Positions 24,877 through 33,411 of a stretch of DNA of 49,242 nt are shown here, piece after piece. A program made the translations under genes and the position numbers. Position 1 is the first letter of the stretch. The number at the start of each line of letters is the position of its first letter. Origin of the DNA: Eubacterium sp. (GTDB lineage: Bacteria > Bacillota > Clostridia > Lachnospirales > Lachnospiraceae); contig JALEIY010000128.1 in assembly GCA_022769785.1 (NCBI GenBank), forward strand, positions 1-49,242. Direction: 5' to 3'. The notes below the pieces were generated by a model. It ran no database searches. It was not told the origin of the DNA and saw nothing but the letters and a program-made list of their open reading frames with translations.

Positions 24877-25428
24877 TCAAATGCGGTTTTTTTGTTCAAC
24901 TCCTGCAGAAGATTTTTCTTTCATAATCTGATCGCACACTATACTTCCAATCCATCCGCACAAAATCCCCAGAAGGGCTCCTCCAAGAACATCCGTCGGA
25001 TAATGGACATAAAGATACAGCCGGGAAAATCCCATCAACGCCGCTGCCACCGCTATCGGAAGCCAGAGCCTGCTCTTTCTGAAAAACAGAGCCGCCGCTG
25101 CCGTCACTGCCGCACATGTGTGTCCGGATGGAAAAGAATAATCCGAAGGCGGCTTTACAAGCAGCTTCACTGCCGTATTCACATCAAACGGACGAGGCCT
25201 GCCAACCACCTGCTTCAGAATTATATTGCATAACAGAAGCATTGCTAAAAGTCCAATGACAACCGCCAGTCCTTCTCTTCTCTTTTTGGGTATCAAAAGA
25301 AGCACAAGAGCAAGAATAATCCATATCATGCCGCCATTCCCCAAAAAAGAAATGGCAGGCATTAAAACATCTCCCATTCCTCCGGTCAGATGCTCCTGAA
25401 TAAAATCCAGAACAGCCAGTTCATTCAC
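24877..25428 (-). CDS. PAP2-family membrane phosphatase
   Basis: 183 residues with about five membrane helices and the three phosphatase motifs KQVVGRPRP (about 68-76), PSGHT (about 99-103) and SRLYLYVHYPTDVLGG (about 134-149). It may act on undecaprenyl pyrophosphate or phosphatidic acid type lipids; the substrate is not decided. The start codon is GTG at 25428, preceded by AGGGGTG at 7 nt. It lies 6 nt after the HD gene, so the two share a transcript. Confidence 0.88.
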   Translation of the reverse strand: MNELAVLDFIQEHLTGGMGDVLMPAISFLGNGGMIWIILALVLLLIPKKRREGLAVVIGLLAMLLLCNIILKQVVGRPRPFDVNTAVKLLVKPPSDYSFPSGHTCAAVTAAAALFFRKSRLWLPIAVAAALMGFSRLYLYVHYPTDVLGGALLGILCGWIGSIVCDQIMKEKSSAGVEQKNRI

Positions 25429-25434
25429 AATATA

Positions 25435-25956
25435 TCACCCCTGATTCAGACGGCATCCCGCCGCATATTTTATCCTTTCATTAATATAGCTCAAAGAAAT
25501 TATCTCCAGACAGGCACAGAGTTTATCCACCAGGCACACAAGCATACTTTCACGAAAACGTGGAACACTCCGGAACGTCAGCGGAAACATATGCTTACCG
25601 ATGATATCCTGCTCGATTTCTCCCAGCTCAAAATCTTCTCCGGCATTGCGAAGGGCAATCTCCGGATGACAAAAGCCGTGCCACCGGTGATAATCCTCTT
25701 TAATATGCCAGTCATACAAAAAGTAGTCATGGAGCAGTGCTCCCCGAATCAACGCCCTCTCATCCACATGAAGCTTCAACCTGCGGGCAATTCGCAGGCT
25801 CATATATGCCACTCCAAGAGAATGCTCAAATACCGTTATCCTCCCATGCTGAATATAGTCATGCTCCTTCTGCATCCCGGGAGAACGCAAAATCTCCTCA
25901 CCGTATAAAAGCAACTGCCTCTCCGTTGGCGTCAATTGTTCTGTTATCATTCCCAT
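25435..25956 (-). CDS. HD-domain phosphohydrolase-like protein
   Basis: 173 residues with the HD pattern: FEHSLGVAYMSLRIARRL (about 43-60), LLHDYFLYDWH (His-Asp, about 74-84) and HGFCHPEIAL. The family is that of small HDIG-type hydrolases; the substrate is unknown. The start has GAGGA 8 nt upstream and a consensus promoter lies at 26009-26037. It precedes the PAP2 phosphatase with a 6-nt gap. Confidence 0.8.
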   Translation of the reverse strand: MGMITEQLTPTERQLLLYGEEILRSPGMQKEHDYIQHGRITVFEHSLGVAYMSLRIARRLKLHVDERALIRGALLHDYFLYDWHIKEDYHRWHGFCHPEIALRNAGEDFELGEIEQDIIGKHMFPLTFRSVPRFRESMLVCLVDKLCACLEIISLSYINERIKYAAGCRLNQG

Positions 25957-26008
25957 TAAAACATCCTCAAATTACCAATTATGGTTTACATAAACATTTC
26001 TTATATTA

Positions 26009-26037
26009 AGTATACAGAATCTCTCGGTAAATTGCAA
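26009..26037 (-). promoter_or_regulatory. Sigma-A promoter of the HD-PAP2 pair
   Basis: On the minus strand TTGCAA, 17 nt, TATACT. A short dyad GTTTA-CA-TAAAC (25984-25995) lies just downstream of the predicted start and could be an operator. Confidence 0.8.
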
Positions 26038-26065
26038 GCAATTTTTTACATTTATGGTTATTTAT

Positions 26066-26629
26066 TTACATCATTGCCACAATACCTATCACGGCAGAAC
26101 AGGCAATACACAAAATCGGATTCACCTTGAATCGTGATACCACCACAAACGCAGCAACTGCAACAAGAATGCTTTTAACATCAAACAAATTAATCAGCTT
26201 TCCGGTTTTTTCCCACAAATCGAGATGAATCAGACTGATTTTTGCCACGCCAAGCCCTGCCGCCATAATCAGTGCCATGGATGCCGGACGTAACCCGTAA
26301 AATATCTTCTGAACCAGCACCGATTCCTTAAACTTCTCCAATGCTTTTGAAATCAGAATAATGACAATGACAGAAGGACAAATCAAACCAATCGTAGAAA
26401 TAATCCCTCCGAATGTCCCCAGAACCGAATGTCCCACATAGGTTGCCATATTTACCCCCATAGGCCCTGGAGTCGATTCAGAAATCGCAATCATATTGGC
26501 AATATCCGCCGCGCTGAACCATCCGGTTCGCTCCGCCATCTCATACAGAAAAGGAAGCGTGGCCAGACCTCCTCCCACTGCAAAAAGTCCGGTTTTAAAG
26601 AATTCAATAAATACTCTCAGATACAGCAT
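26066..26629 (-). CDS. Chromate transporter (CHR) family protein, second half
   Basis: 187-residue membrane protein with the CHR motifs FKTGLFAVGGGLATLPFL (11-28) and STPGPMGVNMATYVG (about 52-66) and five to six helices. It forms a two-gene short-chain CHR pair with the gene upstream (3-nt gap), probably a heterodimeric anion transporter. Chromate itself is not the certain substrate in gut anaerobes. GAAAGGAG precedes the ATG within the end of the upstream gene. Confidence 0.88.
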   Translation of the reverse strand: MLYLRVFIEFFKTGLFAVGGGLATLPFLYEMAERTGWFSAADIANMIAISESTPGPMGVNMATYVGHSVLGTFGGIISTIGLICPSVIVIILISKALEKFKESVLVQKIFYGLRPASMALIMAAGLGVAKISLIHLDLWEKTGKLINLFDVKSILVAVAAFVVVSRFKVNPILCIACSAVIGIVAMM

Positions 26630-26632
26630 ATT

Positions 26633-27181
26633 CTACTCTCCTTTCTTCTGTCCGGAAGCGGGCATCAGAAAAATCCCCGCTACCCCGGCGCATACAATAA
26701 GAACCACTGTGGAAACAGAGGTCAGTACCGCCAGAGCCAGAATAATCAGAAAAATAATCATACTCCGGTTATCGACAATTGACTTTTTGCCAAGCTTTAT
26801 TACCGCATGAAAAATCAGAGCACATACACAGGCACGAATCCCGTTAAATGCATGCTTAATTGCCTCTATCTGCGCAAAATTCTTTAAAAACATAGCTATC
26901 ACTGTAATGATTATAATCGAAGGGCAGACCAGCCCCAGCGTAGCGATAATTGCCCCGGAGATTCCACAATACCGATATCCGATAAAGGTGGCTGTGTTCA
27001 CCGCAATCACTCCCGGCGTACACTGTCCGATTGCATAATAATCTGTAAGTTCTTCTTCTGTGGCCCAATGCCTTTTCTCCACAATCTCCCTCTGCAGAAT
27101 CGGCAGCATGGCGTAACCGCCTCCAAAGGTGCTGACACCGATTATGGCAAATGTGCAGAATAAATTCCATAGCTTTTTCAA
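26633..27181 (-). CDS. Chromate transporter (CHR) family protein, first half
   Basis: 182-residue membrane protein, the partner of the next gene: GVSTFGGGYAMLPIL (15-29), CTPGVIAVNTATFIG (about 54-68), then hydrophobic helices. The start codon is TTG at 27181, with AGAGGA 6 nt upstream; the family N-terminus MKKLWNLF fits. Several small dyads lie upstream (27281-27310). Confidence 0.87.
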   Translation of the reverse strand: MKKLWNLFCTFAIIGVSTFGGGYAMLPILQREIVEKRHWATEEELTDYYAIGQCTPGVIAVNTATFIGYRYCGISGAIIATLGLVCPSIIIITVIAMFLKNFAQIEAIKHAFNGIRACVCALIFHAVIKLGKKSIVDNRSMIIFLIILALAVLTSVSTVVLIVCAGVAGIFLMPASGQKKGE

Positions 27182-27280
27182 TTTGATTCCTCTTTTCGTT
27201 TTAATATCCTTTAGTATGTTATCACATCAACACACTTATGAAAAGTTAATAATTTCCTTTTACAGGGAGATGTTTTTTAA

Positions 27281-27310
27281 GTCAAACCTGTTGACTGCAC
27301 GTTGCGTGCA
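27281..27310. repeat. Two adjacent dyads upstream of the CHR pair
   Basis: GTCAA-5-TTGAC (27281-27295) directly followed by TGCACG-3-CGTGCA (27296-27310). No gene is encoded here; they lie about 100-130 bp before the CHR start and may be regulator sites. Confidence 0.4.
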
Positions 27311-27319
27311 ATTTTAGGC

Positions 27320-27359
27320 TAAAAAGGCCGCCCGACTTTCGAATTGAAAGCCGGACGGC
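27320..27359 (-). terminator. Intrinsic terminator of the secreted-protein gene
   Basis: On the minus strand a 14-bp stem (GCCGTCCGGCTTTC with GAAAGTCGGGCGGC) pairs completely only when G-U pairs are allowed, then CTTTTT follows. On the plus strand the same two positions would be A-C mismatches, so it is built for the minus strand. Confidence 0.9.
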
Positions 27360-27387
27360 TATGTAAATATTCATTTACTTTTAAATG

Positions 27388-29778
27388 CTATTTGGTTTTA
27401 ACAGCGTTTACCTTGCTCCATGAAGAATAATAATTCTTTCCGCTGACTGTCTTGTAGGTTCTTACCTGTACATAATACTTCTTCTTAGCTTTTAGCTTGG
27501 TAATCTTCTTGCCGGTGTACTTATAGCCCTTTACAGTCGTTGTCTTGGCACCTGTCATCTTTGATGATGTGCTGTATCGGATCTGATATCCTGTGATTGT
27601 AGATGTTGCCATCTTCGCTGACTGTTTCTTCCATTTCACAGTGAAAGCCTTGCTTGCTCCGCCCACACTTGTGATGTTCGTTCCTTTAGGGTTGATATTG
27701 AAATAAAGGTACTTTGAGCCTGTGTACTTAGCACTTGAACTCTTAAATGTAACAGCCACTCTGTATTGACCGACATTCTTGCGTCCACCCTGATAAGATA
27801 CTGTGTACTCACCTGAAGAAATGGTATTCCCCTTTGCATCAATAACCTTGACTGTTGGTGTCTTTGTTTTACCATCGTAAGTATAGCTTGTTACTGAAAG
27901 CTTAATGTTTGATACTTTTGGAATTACTGTTGTTGCAAGAGTTTCGTTACATACGGAGCATTTCCTGACAACATTTCCGTCAGCGCTTGCGGTGGCCCTG
28001 GTCGTAAATGTTTCGTTCCTGTGGCCAAGGGCGTTTTTCGTGTAGCTGTCTCGATCCGTGAGCTCGACGGTGCCCGCTGCGTCCTCGAACCAGGTATCAC
28101 AGCCCTTGCAGGCGTAGTGTGCCTTGTAGCCATCAGCAGTACAGGTTGCGGCCTTTTCCTCCACGAGGATAATTTGATGCTCCCACTTCGCCCAATACTG
28201 CTTCTCACCGAGCTCAGTTTCACCGATTTCCGTGACGGAGTTGCCCGTGAGGTCCTCGTTGTTGTACCAGCCGGCGAAGGTATGGCCGACGCTTGTCACG
28301 CCATCCCCGGTCGGGAGCGCAGCACCCATGCCGTAGGTGTAGCTGGTGACTTCATCGTTGATGGTTCCGCCGTTGGCGTTCAATATTACCTTATAAGTAT
28401 TTGCCTCCCATTTAGCCCAATATTCCTTGTCCCCGGTATCAGTGGCGCTTATGGACGTGACTGGTTTGCCCATCAGAGCCGGGTTGTTGTACCAGCCCCT
28501 GAAGGTGCAGCCGGTCATGGTGACGTCCGTCGGGAGCACCGTTCCCTTGCCCGAGGTGTAACTGTCTACATTGCCGTTGACAGTACCGCCGTTTGCGTTC
28601 AGCGTAACGGAATAAGTGCTGGCCTCTGCATTCACCGCATAGATCAGGCCATCTGCTTCATCCTTCGTTTCCAGCCAGATTTTGCAATTTGCAAGAGAGA
28701 CGTTAGTCGAGCCTATATCTTTAGCAATCTGCCCTGCCGTAAGCTCCGTTGTCTCTTCCACAGCCACGCTGTAAAACCAGTCTTTTGTCCCGTCGTTGCC
28801 CTGAACCACCAGGAACACATTGCCCGTTGCGGCAGGATCCTTGTGTGCCACAATCTTATAACTTGCATCGTAGGTCACCGTTCCGATGTCCTTGCCTGAG
28901 CCATCAAACCGCAGCTTCATCGGCATGATTGATGTGATCTCACTACCTGCCCCACCGGTTGCAGCGGAGGCAAAGAGCACAGAGGACAGATTCAGATTGG
29001 AAGCAGGACGAGGAGCCAAATCAGACCCAACTCCATAGTTGTTCAGCCCGAAGCCCGGCTCTGTACACATTACACTAAAGTGGGTTAGAGCCGTACGTAG
29101 AAAGAAGGTAGTCCCGGTGTTCCAGTAGCTATTCTGAGCAAGTGTTACTTGCCTCCGGCTTCCTGCCTGTATTGTTGAACTACTGCCACTTTTGTCTGTT
29201 GCCAGTGCATACAGTTTGTCTGTGGTGGTATAATCCAGGTGGTTTTTATTGTCATATGTTGTCACAGTAGTAGCATTCAGCAAGCCCTTTTCGGTGGCAG
29301 AGAAGTAGGTCGTGTTCAAATCGCTCACCATGTTGTTCAGTTCATTTCGAAGGAGACTTGCTCCGTAATGGGTCGCATATACAGATATGCTGCCATTACC
29401 GTCCCCATAACCCGTTCCTGCGACGTAGTCGTACGTTTTCTCACTATAATCCGGGCTAAAATTACTCACTTCTCCTATCTTAGCGGTGGAGAAGATAATG
29501 GTGTTGTCTCCGGATACACCATCATCGCGTCCCAGGATGTACCACTGCTGCGATGTTGTGCCATTACTGCCGAACACCAGCTTGCCGATGTTATTGGCCG
29601 TTCCGTTTGCATTCGGCGCGAACGTATCGTCCATCAGCTGTGCCTTCGTGGCATAGGTCGTCACATTTGGCACGCAACCTGCACCTGCTTCGGTGCTGCT
29701 CTCGGCAAACGCCGTTGCCGGTACAAGCATGAGTACCATAAATAATGTAAGCATGGTACTTAGAAACCGTGTTCTCAT
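27388..29778 (-). CDS. Large secreted modular protein with InlB-type repeats and a C-terminal Fn3-like domain
   Basis: 796 residues. A signal peptide (1-about 25, ending AFA) is followed by an N-terminal domain of about 260 residues containing QWYILGRDDGVSGDNTIIF, similar to DUF6273-type surface domains. Two InlB B-repeat units (about 388-455 and 459-530; each LNANGG, GWYNN, YWAKWE) follow, then a Cys-bearing segment with CTADGYKAHYACKGC and KCSVC (about 544-615), a strand-rich linker, and a C-terminal Fn3-like domain (about 700-796) rich in Lys. No LPXTG or anchor motif is seen, so release or non-covalent wall binding is likely. Base composition changes between domains. Confidence 0.8.
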   Translation of the reverse strand: MRTRFLSTMLTLFMVLMLVPATAFAESSTEAGAGCVPNVTTYATKAQLMDDTFAPNANGTANNIGKLVFGSNGTTSQQWYILGRDDGVSGDNTIIFSTAKIGEVSNFSPDYSEKTYDYVAGTGYGDGNGSISVYATHYGASLLRNELNNMVSDLNTTYFSATEKGLLNATTVTTYDNKNHLDYTTTDKLYALATDKSGSSSTIQAGSRRQVTLAQNSYWNTGTTFFLRTALTHFSVMCTEPGFGLNNYGVGSDLAPRPASNLNLSSVLFASAATGGAGSEITSIMPMKLRFDGSGKDIGTVTYDASYKIVAHKDPAATGNVFLVVQGNDGTKDWFYSVAVEETTELTAGQIAKDIGSTNVSLANCKIWLETKDEADGLIYAVNAEASTYSVTLNANGGTVNGNVDSYTSGKGTVLPTDVTMTGCTFRGWYNNPALMGKPVTSISATDTGDKEYWAKWEANTYKVILNANGGTINDEVTSYTYGMGAALPTGDGVTSVGHTFAGWYNNEDLTGNSVTEIGETELGEKQYWAKWEHQIILVEEKAATCTADGYKAHYACKGCDTWFEDAAGTVELTDRDSYTKNALGHRNETFTTRATASADGNVVRKCSVCNETLATTVIPKVSNIKLSVTSYTYDGKTKTPTVKVIDAKGNTISSGEYTVSYQGGRKNVGQYRVAVTFKSSSAKYTGSKYLYFNINPKGTNITSVGGASKAFTVKWKKQSAKMATSTITGYQIRYSTSSKMTGAKTTTVKGYKYTGKKITKLKAKKKYYVQVRTYKTVSGKNYYSSWSKVNAVKTK

Positions 29779-29896
29779 TTGTCTCTTCCTCCTTAATTCT
29801 TTGAACTTCCCATAATGTCTTCTTTTTTAGCGTTCTATTATTTCTTCGTATAATTTGTTGGTTTATCGTTTTGTCCCTATCGTTTGATACAAGTTA

Positions 29897-29925
29897 AATA
29901 TACCATATTTCTTATTCTGGTTCAA
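29897..29925 (-). promoter_or_regulatory. Sigma-A promoter of the secreted-protein gene
   Basis: On the minus strand TTGAAC, 17 nt, TATATT, giving a leader of about 110 nt that ends in AAGGAGGAAGAG. The rest of 29779-30060 is AT-rich with no other gene seen. Confidence 0.6.
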
Positions 29926-30001
29926 TTATTATATAACAGTCGTTTTTCAAAAGATACTGAAATTTCTTTTGTTTTCTTCCTTTTCCACTTCCCAATTTTG
30001 C

Positions 30002-30030
30002 TCATAGGACAGGTTTTACAAGCATAGACT
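30002..30030 (+). promoter_or_regulatory. Candidate sigma-E (mother-cell) promoter of spoIIID
   Basis: TCATA followed at 15 nt by GCATAGACT, close to the sigma-E pattern ATA ... CATAnnnT. Its start would fall near 30037, just before GGGAG and the spoIIID ATG. spoIIID is sigma-E dependent in Bacillus and Clostridium. Confidence 0.5.
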
Positions 30031-30060
30031 GTACAAAATTCACGGGAGCTTCCCTTCATT

Positions 30061-30330
30061 ATGAAACAATATATGGAAAACAGAATTCTATCTATCGCTC
30101 AGTACACCATTGACCACAATTCTACCGTTCGTTCCACTGCAAAAAAATTCGGCATTTCAAAATCTACGGTACATAAAGACCTTGTAGAACGCCTGCCGCA
30201 GATTAATCATCATCTGGCTGCCGAGGTTCGTTCTGTGCTGGAAATCAATAAACAGGAACGGCACATCCGGGGCGGGCAGGCCACAAAGGAAAAATACCTG
30301 CACAAAGCCTGCGGGCAGCACAAGTATTAA
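30061..30330 (+). CDS. spoIIID: Sporulation transcription factor SpoIIID
   Basis: 89-residue DNA-binding protein that adjusts mother-cell gene expression during spore formation. The helix-turn-helix TVRSTAKKFGISKSTVHKDL (22-41) and VERLPQINHHLAAEV, then HIRGGQATKEKY, align with Bacillus SpoIIID over the full length. The ATG at 30061 is chosen because MKQYMENRI matches the family N-terminus; GGGAG is 12 nt upstream. The presence of this gene marks the organism as a spore former or a recent descendant. Two hairpins follow it. Confidence 0.95.
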   Translation: MKQYMENRILSIAQYTIDHNSTVRSTAKKFGISKSTVHKDLVERLPQINHHLAAEVRSVLEINKQERHIRGGQATKEKYLHKACGQHKY

Positions 30331-30363
30331 GCCTGCACCCTGCCTCCCGCTATATCCTTTCCA

Positions 30364-30396
30364 CTGCCGGACTGATTCAAGATTTTCATCCGGCAG
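30364..30396 (+). other. Hairpin 34 nt behind spoIIID
   Basis: CTGCCGGA-17-TCCGGCAG, no T-tract. It may stabilise the 3' end of the spoIIID transcript; the next hairpin (30427-30457) is followed by a T-rich stretch on this strand too. Confidence 0.5.
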
Positions 30397-30415
30397 AAAC
30401 GTACTCCGCCAGACA

Positions 30416-30457
30416 GAAAAAAGAGACTGCGCTCTATTTTAGGAAAATAGAACACAG
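30416..30457 (-). terminator. Intrinsic terminator of the pyrF-pur-azl operon
   Basis: On the minus strand a 14-bp stem CTGTGTTCTATTTT / AAAATAGAGCGCAG (two G-U pairs) is followed by TCTCTTTTTTCT, about 15 nt after the azlD stop. Confidence 0.88.
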
Positions 30458-30471
30458 CCTCCTTTTCTTTC

Positions 30472-30789
30472 TCATAATAATATCATAACCGCTTCCGCCA
30501 GCAGAACCGCTCCGCAGGCTCCTGCCGCCACCACAATAAGACTTTTGCGGAAGAACGCCAGCACCAGCGCCACGGCGAATCCTACGGCGGCGGAAAGCAT
30601 GCTTCCCGTAGCGTAAAGAATAGCCGGGAAAGTCATAGATGCCAGAACGGTATACGGAATATAATACAAAAATGAATTTAAAAATCTGTTTTTTATTTTA
30701 TGTCTGACCAGTACCAGCGGAATTGCCCGGATTAAATAAGTGACACCCGCCATAACAATCAGATAAGGTAAAAATGTCTTAAAGTCCAT
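30472..30789 (-). CDS. azlD: Branched-chain amino acid transport protein AzlD
   Basis: 105-residue membrane protein with four helices; VMAGVTYLIRAIPLVL and NSFLYYIPYTVLASMTFPAI are typical of AzlD. It works with AzlC in the export of branched-chain amino acids or analogues. Its ATG directly follows the azlC stop (TAAATG), so translation is coupled. It is the last gene of the long minus-strand series and precedes a terminator. Confidence 0.9.
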   Translation of the reverse strand: MDFKTFLPYLIVMAGVTYLIRAIPLVLVRHKIKNRFLNSFLYYIPYTVLASMTFPAILYATGSMLSAAVGFAVALVLAFFRKSLIVVAAGACGAVLLAEAVMILL

Positions 30790-31491
30790 TTATTCATCCT
30801 CCTTTACCGGGAATACCAGTGCTCCGACTGCTGAAGCAGCTACGGCGCAGATAATGATTCCGAATCCTCCGGATATAAAGGAGAACACCGGGATATATTT
30901 TAAGGCCATGCTGATTGCCACTGCGATGAGTACCGCAAACAATACGTGAAAATCCTCCCTTGCCTTTGGCACAACTACGGCGATGAACATTCCGTAGAGG
31001 GCAACACCCAGTGCATTGGTCAGCATTACCGGCAAAATATTGCCGAGAAATGCACCCAGGAAAGTTCCGGCAGTCCAGCCGATAACCGGTAATATAATGA
31101 GACTGCCAAAATAGCTTCTTTTGATTGTCCCGTCGGTCTGAATCGCCGCTGCAAATATCTCATCGGTGATTCCATAGCCCAACAGCCATCGCCAGATGCC
31201 ATGAAAATCTGCATCGACCTTTTGAGACATTGCGATGGACATAAGCATATACCGGGAGTTTATGACAAGCTGCGTGACCGCCATCTCCAGCAGGGTTCCT
31301 GCCTGGGCGATTACCGTAAGCCCGGCAAACTGTCCTGCGGAGGTAAGGTTAGTAAAAGATATGAGAACCGCTTCCAAAACGGTACAACCGCTGTCCACTG
31401 CCAGTATTCCGAAAGCAAAGGACACGGCAAAATATCCCAGGGAAATGGGAATCCCGTCACGCAGCCCTTTTTTTACACTTTCCATATTCAC
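30790..31491 (-). CDS. azlC: Branched-chain amino acid transport protein AzlC
   Basis: 233-residue membrane protein with about six helices: GIPISLGYFAVSFAFGILA near the N-terminus, SAGQFAGL and NSRYMLMS motifs of the AzlC family. The start is GTG at 31491 or ATG at 31485; neither has a good ribosome binding site, and the gene lies 6 nt after purD, so it is probably translated by coupling. Its place behind purD rather than an amino-acid gene is unusual. Confidence 0.9.
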   Translation of the reverse strand: MNMESVKKGLRDGIPISLGYFAVSFAFGILAVDSGCTVLEAVLISFTNLTSAGQFAGLTVIAQAGTLLEMAVTQLVINSRYMLMSIAMSQKVDADFHGIWRWLLGYGITDEIFAAAIQTDGTIKRSYFGSLIILPVIGWTAGTFLGAFLGNILPVMLTNALGVALYGMFIAVVVPKAREDFHVLFAVLIAVAISMALKYIPVFSFISGGFGIIICAVAASAVGALVFPVKEDE

Positions 31492-31497
31492 AGTGCG

Positions 31498-32769
31498 TCA
31501 GGCCTCGTCAATCGCTTTACCGATATCGTGTCTCATATATTTATTCTCAAAGGTTACCCATTCTGTGGCCGCATAGGCATTTTTCCGTGCCTCTTTTAAG
31601 TCACTTCCCTTTGCGGTAATTCCGAGCACACGACCTCCGTTTGTCACGATTCCCTCTTCGGTCAGTTTGGAACCGGCATGGAAGCAGTAATATCCGTCTT
31701 TCTCTTTAAAGTTTTCCAGTCCGCCGATGACGAATCCTTTCTGGTAAGAAACCGGATATCCATCGGAAGCCAGTACCACGCAAACTGCCGCGTTGTCTTC
31801 AAACTGTAAATCAATCTCGTCCAGACGGCCTTCCACGCAGGCTTCCATCACCTCGAGAATATCATTTTTCATACGAGGCAGAACAACCTGAGCTTCCGGG
31901 TCACCAAAACGGGCATTGTATTCGAGAACCTTCGGACCATCTTCAGTCAGCATCAGACCGGTAAAGAGGATACCGGTAAACGGACGTCCCTCTGCAGCCA
32001 TTGCATCAATGGTTGGCTGATAAATGTATTTTTCACAGAAGTCTTCCACTTCCTTTGTATAGAACGGACTTGGAGAAAATGTTCCCATACCGCCGGTATT
32101 TAATCCCGTATCTCCGTCTCCGGCTCTTTTATGATCCTGTGCGCTGGTCATACATTTGATGGTTTTTCCGTCACAGAAAGCCAGAACGGAAACTTCCCGT
32201 CCGGTCATAAATTCTTCAATAACCATGGTATTTCCGGCATCACCGAACTTTTTGTCTTCCATGATTGTCTTCACACCGTCTTTTGCCTCTTCCAGGGTAT
32301 TACAGATAAGAACACCTTTTCCGAGAGCAAGGCCGTCGGCTTTTAAAACGATTGGCATTTTGGCGGTTTCCAGATAGGCAAGAGCTTCGTCTTTGTCTGT
32401 GAAATTCTCATATGCCGCTGTCGGAATATGATATTTTTTCATCAAATCCTTGGAAAATGCCTTGGAGCCTTCAATGATTGCCGCATTCTTTCTTGGTCCG
32501 AATACCTTAAGGCCTTCTGCCTCAAAGGCATCCACGACTCCGCCAACCAGCGGGTCATCCATTCCGATAATCGTTAAGTCAATCTCTTTTTCCTTTGCAA
32601 AAGCAACCAGCTTGTCAAATTCCATGGCGCCGATATTCACACATTCGGCATACTCTGCAATTCCGGCATTTCCCGGTGCACAGTAAATTTTATCTGCTTT
32701 ATCACTTTTATTAACTGCCCATGCGATGGCATGCTCTCTGCCGCCGCTTCCCACAATTAAAACTTTCAT
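31498..32769 (-). CDS. purD: Phosphoribosylamine-glycine ligase
   Basis: Second step of purine synthesis: ligates glycine to phosphoribosylamine using ATP. The 423-residue ATP-grasp protein has VLIVGSGGREHAIAWA at the N-terminus, PIVLKADGLALGKGVL (ATP-grasp, about 137-152), GGMGTFSPSPFYT and EYNARFGDPEAQVVLPR. It begins 15 nt after purN. GGAGGATGTATA precedes the ATG. It is the last pur gene of the cluster. Confidence 0.97.
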   Translation of the reverse strand: MKVLIVGSGGREHAIAWAVNKSDKADKIYCAPGNAGIAEYAECVNIGAMEFDKLVAFAKEKEIDLTIIGMDDPLVGGVVDAFEAEGLKVFGPRKNAAIIEGSKAFSKDLMKKYHIPTAAYENFTDKDEALAYLETAKMPIVLKADGLALGKGVLICNTLEEAKDGVKTIMEDKKFGDAGNTMVIEEFMTGREVSVLAFCDGKTIKCMTSAQDHKRAGDGDTGLNTGGMGTFSPSPFYTKEVEDFCEKYIYQPTIDAMAAEGRPFTGILFTGLMLTEDGPKVLEYNARFGDPEAQVVLPRMKNDILEVMEACVEGRLDEIDLQFEDNAAVCVVLASDGYPVSYQKGFVIGGLENFKEKDGYYCFHAGSKLTEEGIVTNGGRVLGITAKGSDLKEARKNAYAATEWVTFENKYMRHDIGKAIDEA

Positions 32770-32784
32770 TATACATCCTCCGTT

Positions 32785-33411
32785 TTATTCATCGATGGTC
32801 ACTGTCCGGCCGTCGATATGTACCTTTCCATTGGCAATCAAATCAATTGCCTTCGGTAAAATAATCCATTCTGCTTCTTCCATAATTCTGCGCTGCAGTG
32901 TTTCCGGGGTATCTCCTTCTTTTACCATCACCGGCTTCTGAAGAATAATCGGTCCGGTATCGGTTCCCTCATCCACAAAATGCACTGTGGCACCGGAAAC
33001 CTTCACGCCTCTTGCCAGGGCCTTTTCATGCACATGAAGTCCATAGCAGCCGGTTCCGCAAAATGAAGGAATCAGGGACGGATGAATGTTAATAATCCGG
33101 TTTTCGTATTCTTTTATGACGCATGGCGGAACAACCACAAGATATCCGGCCAGAACCACCAGGTCTATATTCCGTTCTTTCAGCGTTTCCAGAAGACCCT
33201 GATGAAAATCCTCTCTGGTCTCAAAGTCCTTCGGAGAAAGAAGCAGTGCCTCCGCACCGTATTGTTTTGCGCGTTCCAGGGCATAAGCACCGGCATTATT
33301 GCTGATTACTGTCACAATCTCTGCATTGGTAATGGTTCCGGCTGTCACCGCATCCATGATGGCCTGCAGGTTGGTTCCGCCGCCGGATACAAGCACTGCC
33401 AGCCTTAACAT
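32785..33411 (-). CDS. purN: Phosphoribosylglycinamide formyltransferase (GAR transformylase)
   Basis: Third step of purine synthesis, using 10-formyl-THF. The 208-residue protein has [12 protein letters not shown] (7-18), the catalytic [12 protein letters not shown] with Asn and His (about 106-117), and [15 protein letters not shown] (about 137-151) with Asp. The ATG lies within the end of purM (7-nt overlap), preceded by GGGAGTG. Confidence 0.97.
   Translation of the reverse strand: MLRLAVLVSGGGTNLQAIMDAVTAGTITNAEIVTVISNNAGAYALERAKQYGAEALLLSPKDFETREDFHQGLLETLKERNIDLVVLAGYLVVVPPCVIKEYENRIINIHPSLIPSFCGTGCYGLHVHEKALARGVKVSGATVHFVDEGTDTGPIILQKPVMVKEGDTPETLQRRIMEEAEWIILPKAIDLIANGKVHIDGRTVTIDE

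Noticed and set aside
28021..28899. 292-residue open frame opposite the InlB-repeat region
   Set aside because: It is antisense to the secreted-protein gene, arises from its higher G+C part and shows no family features.
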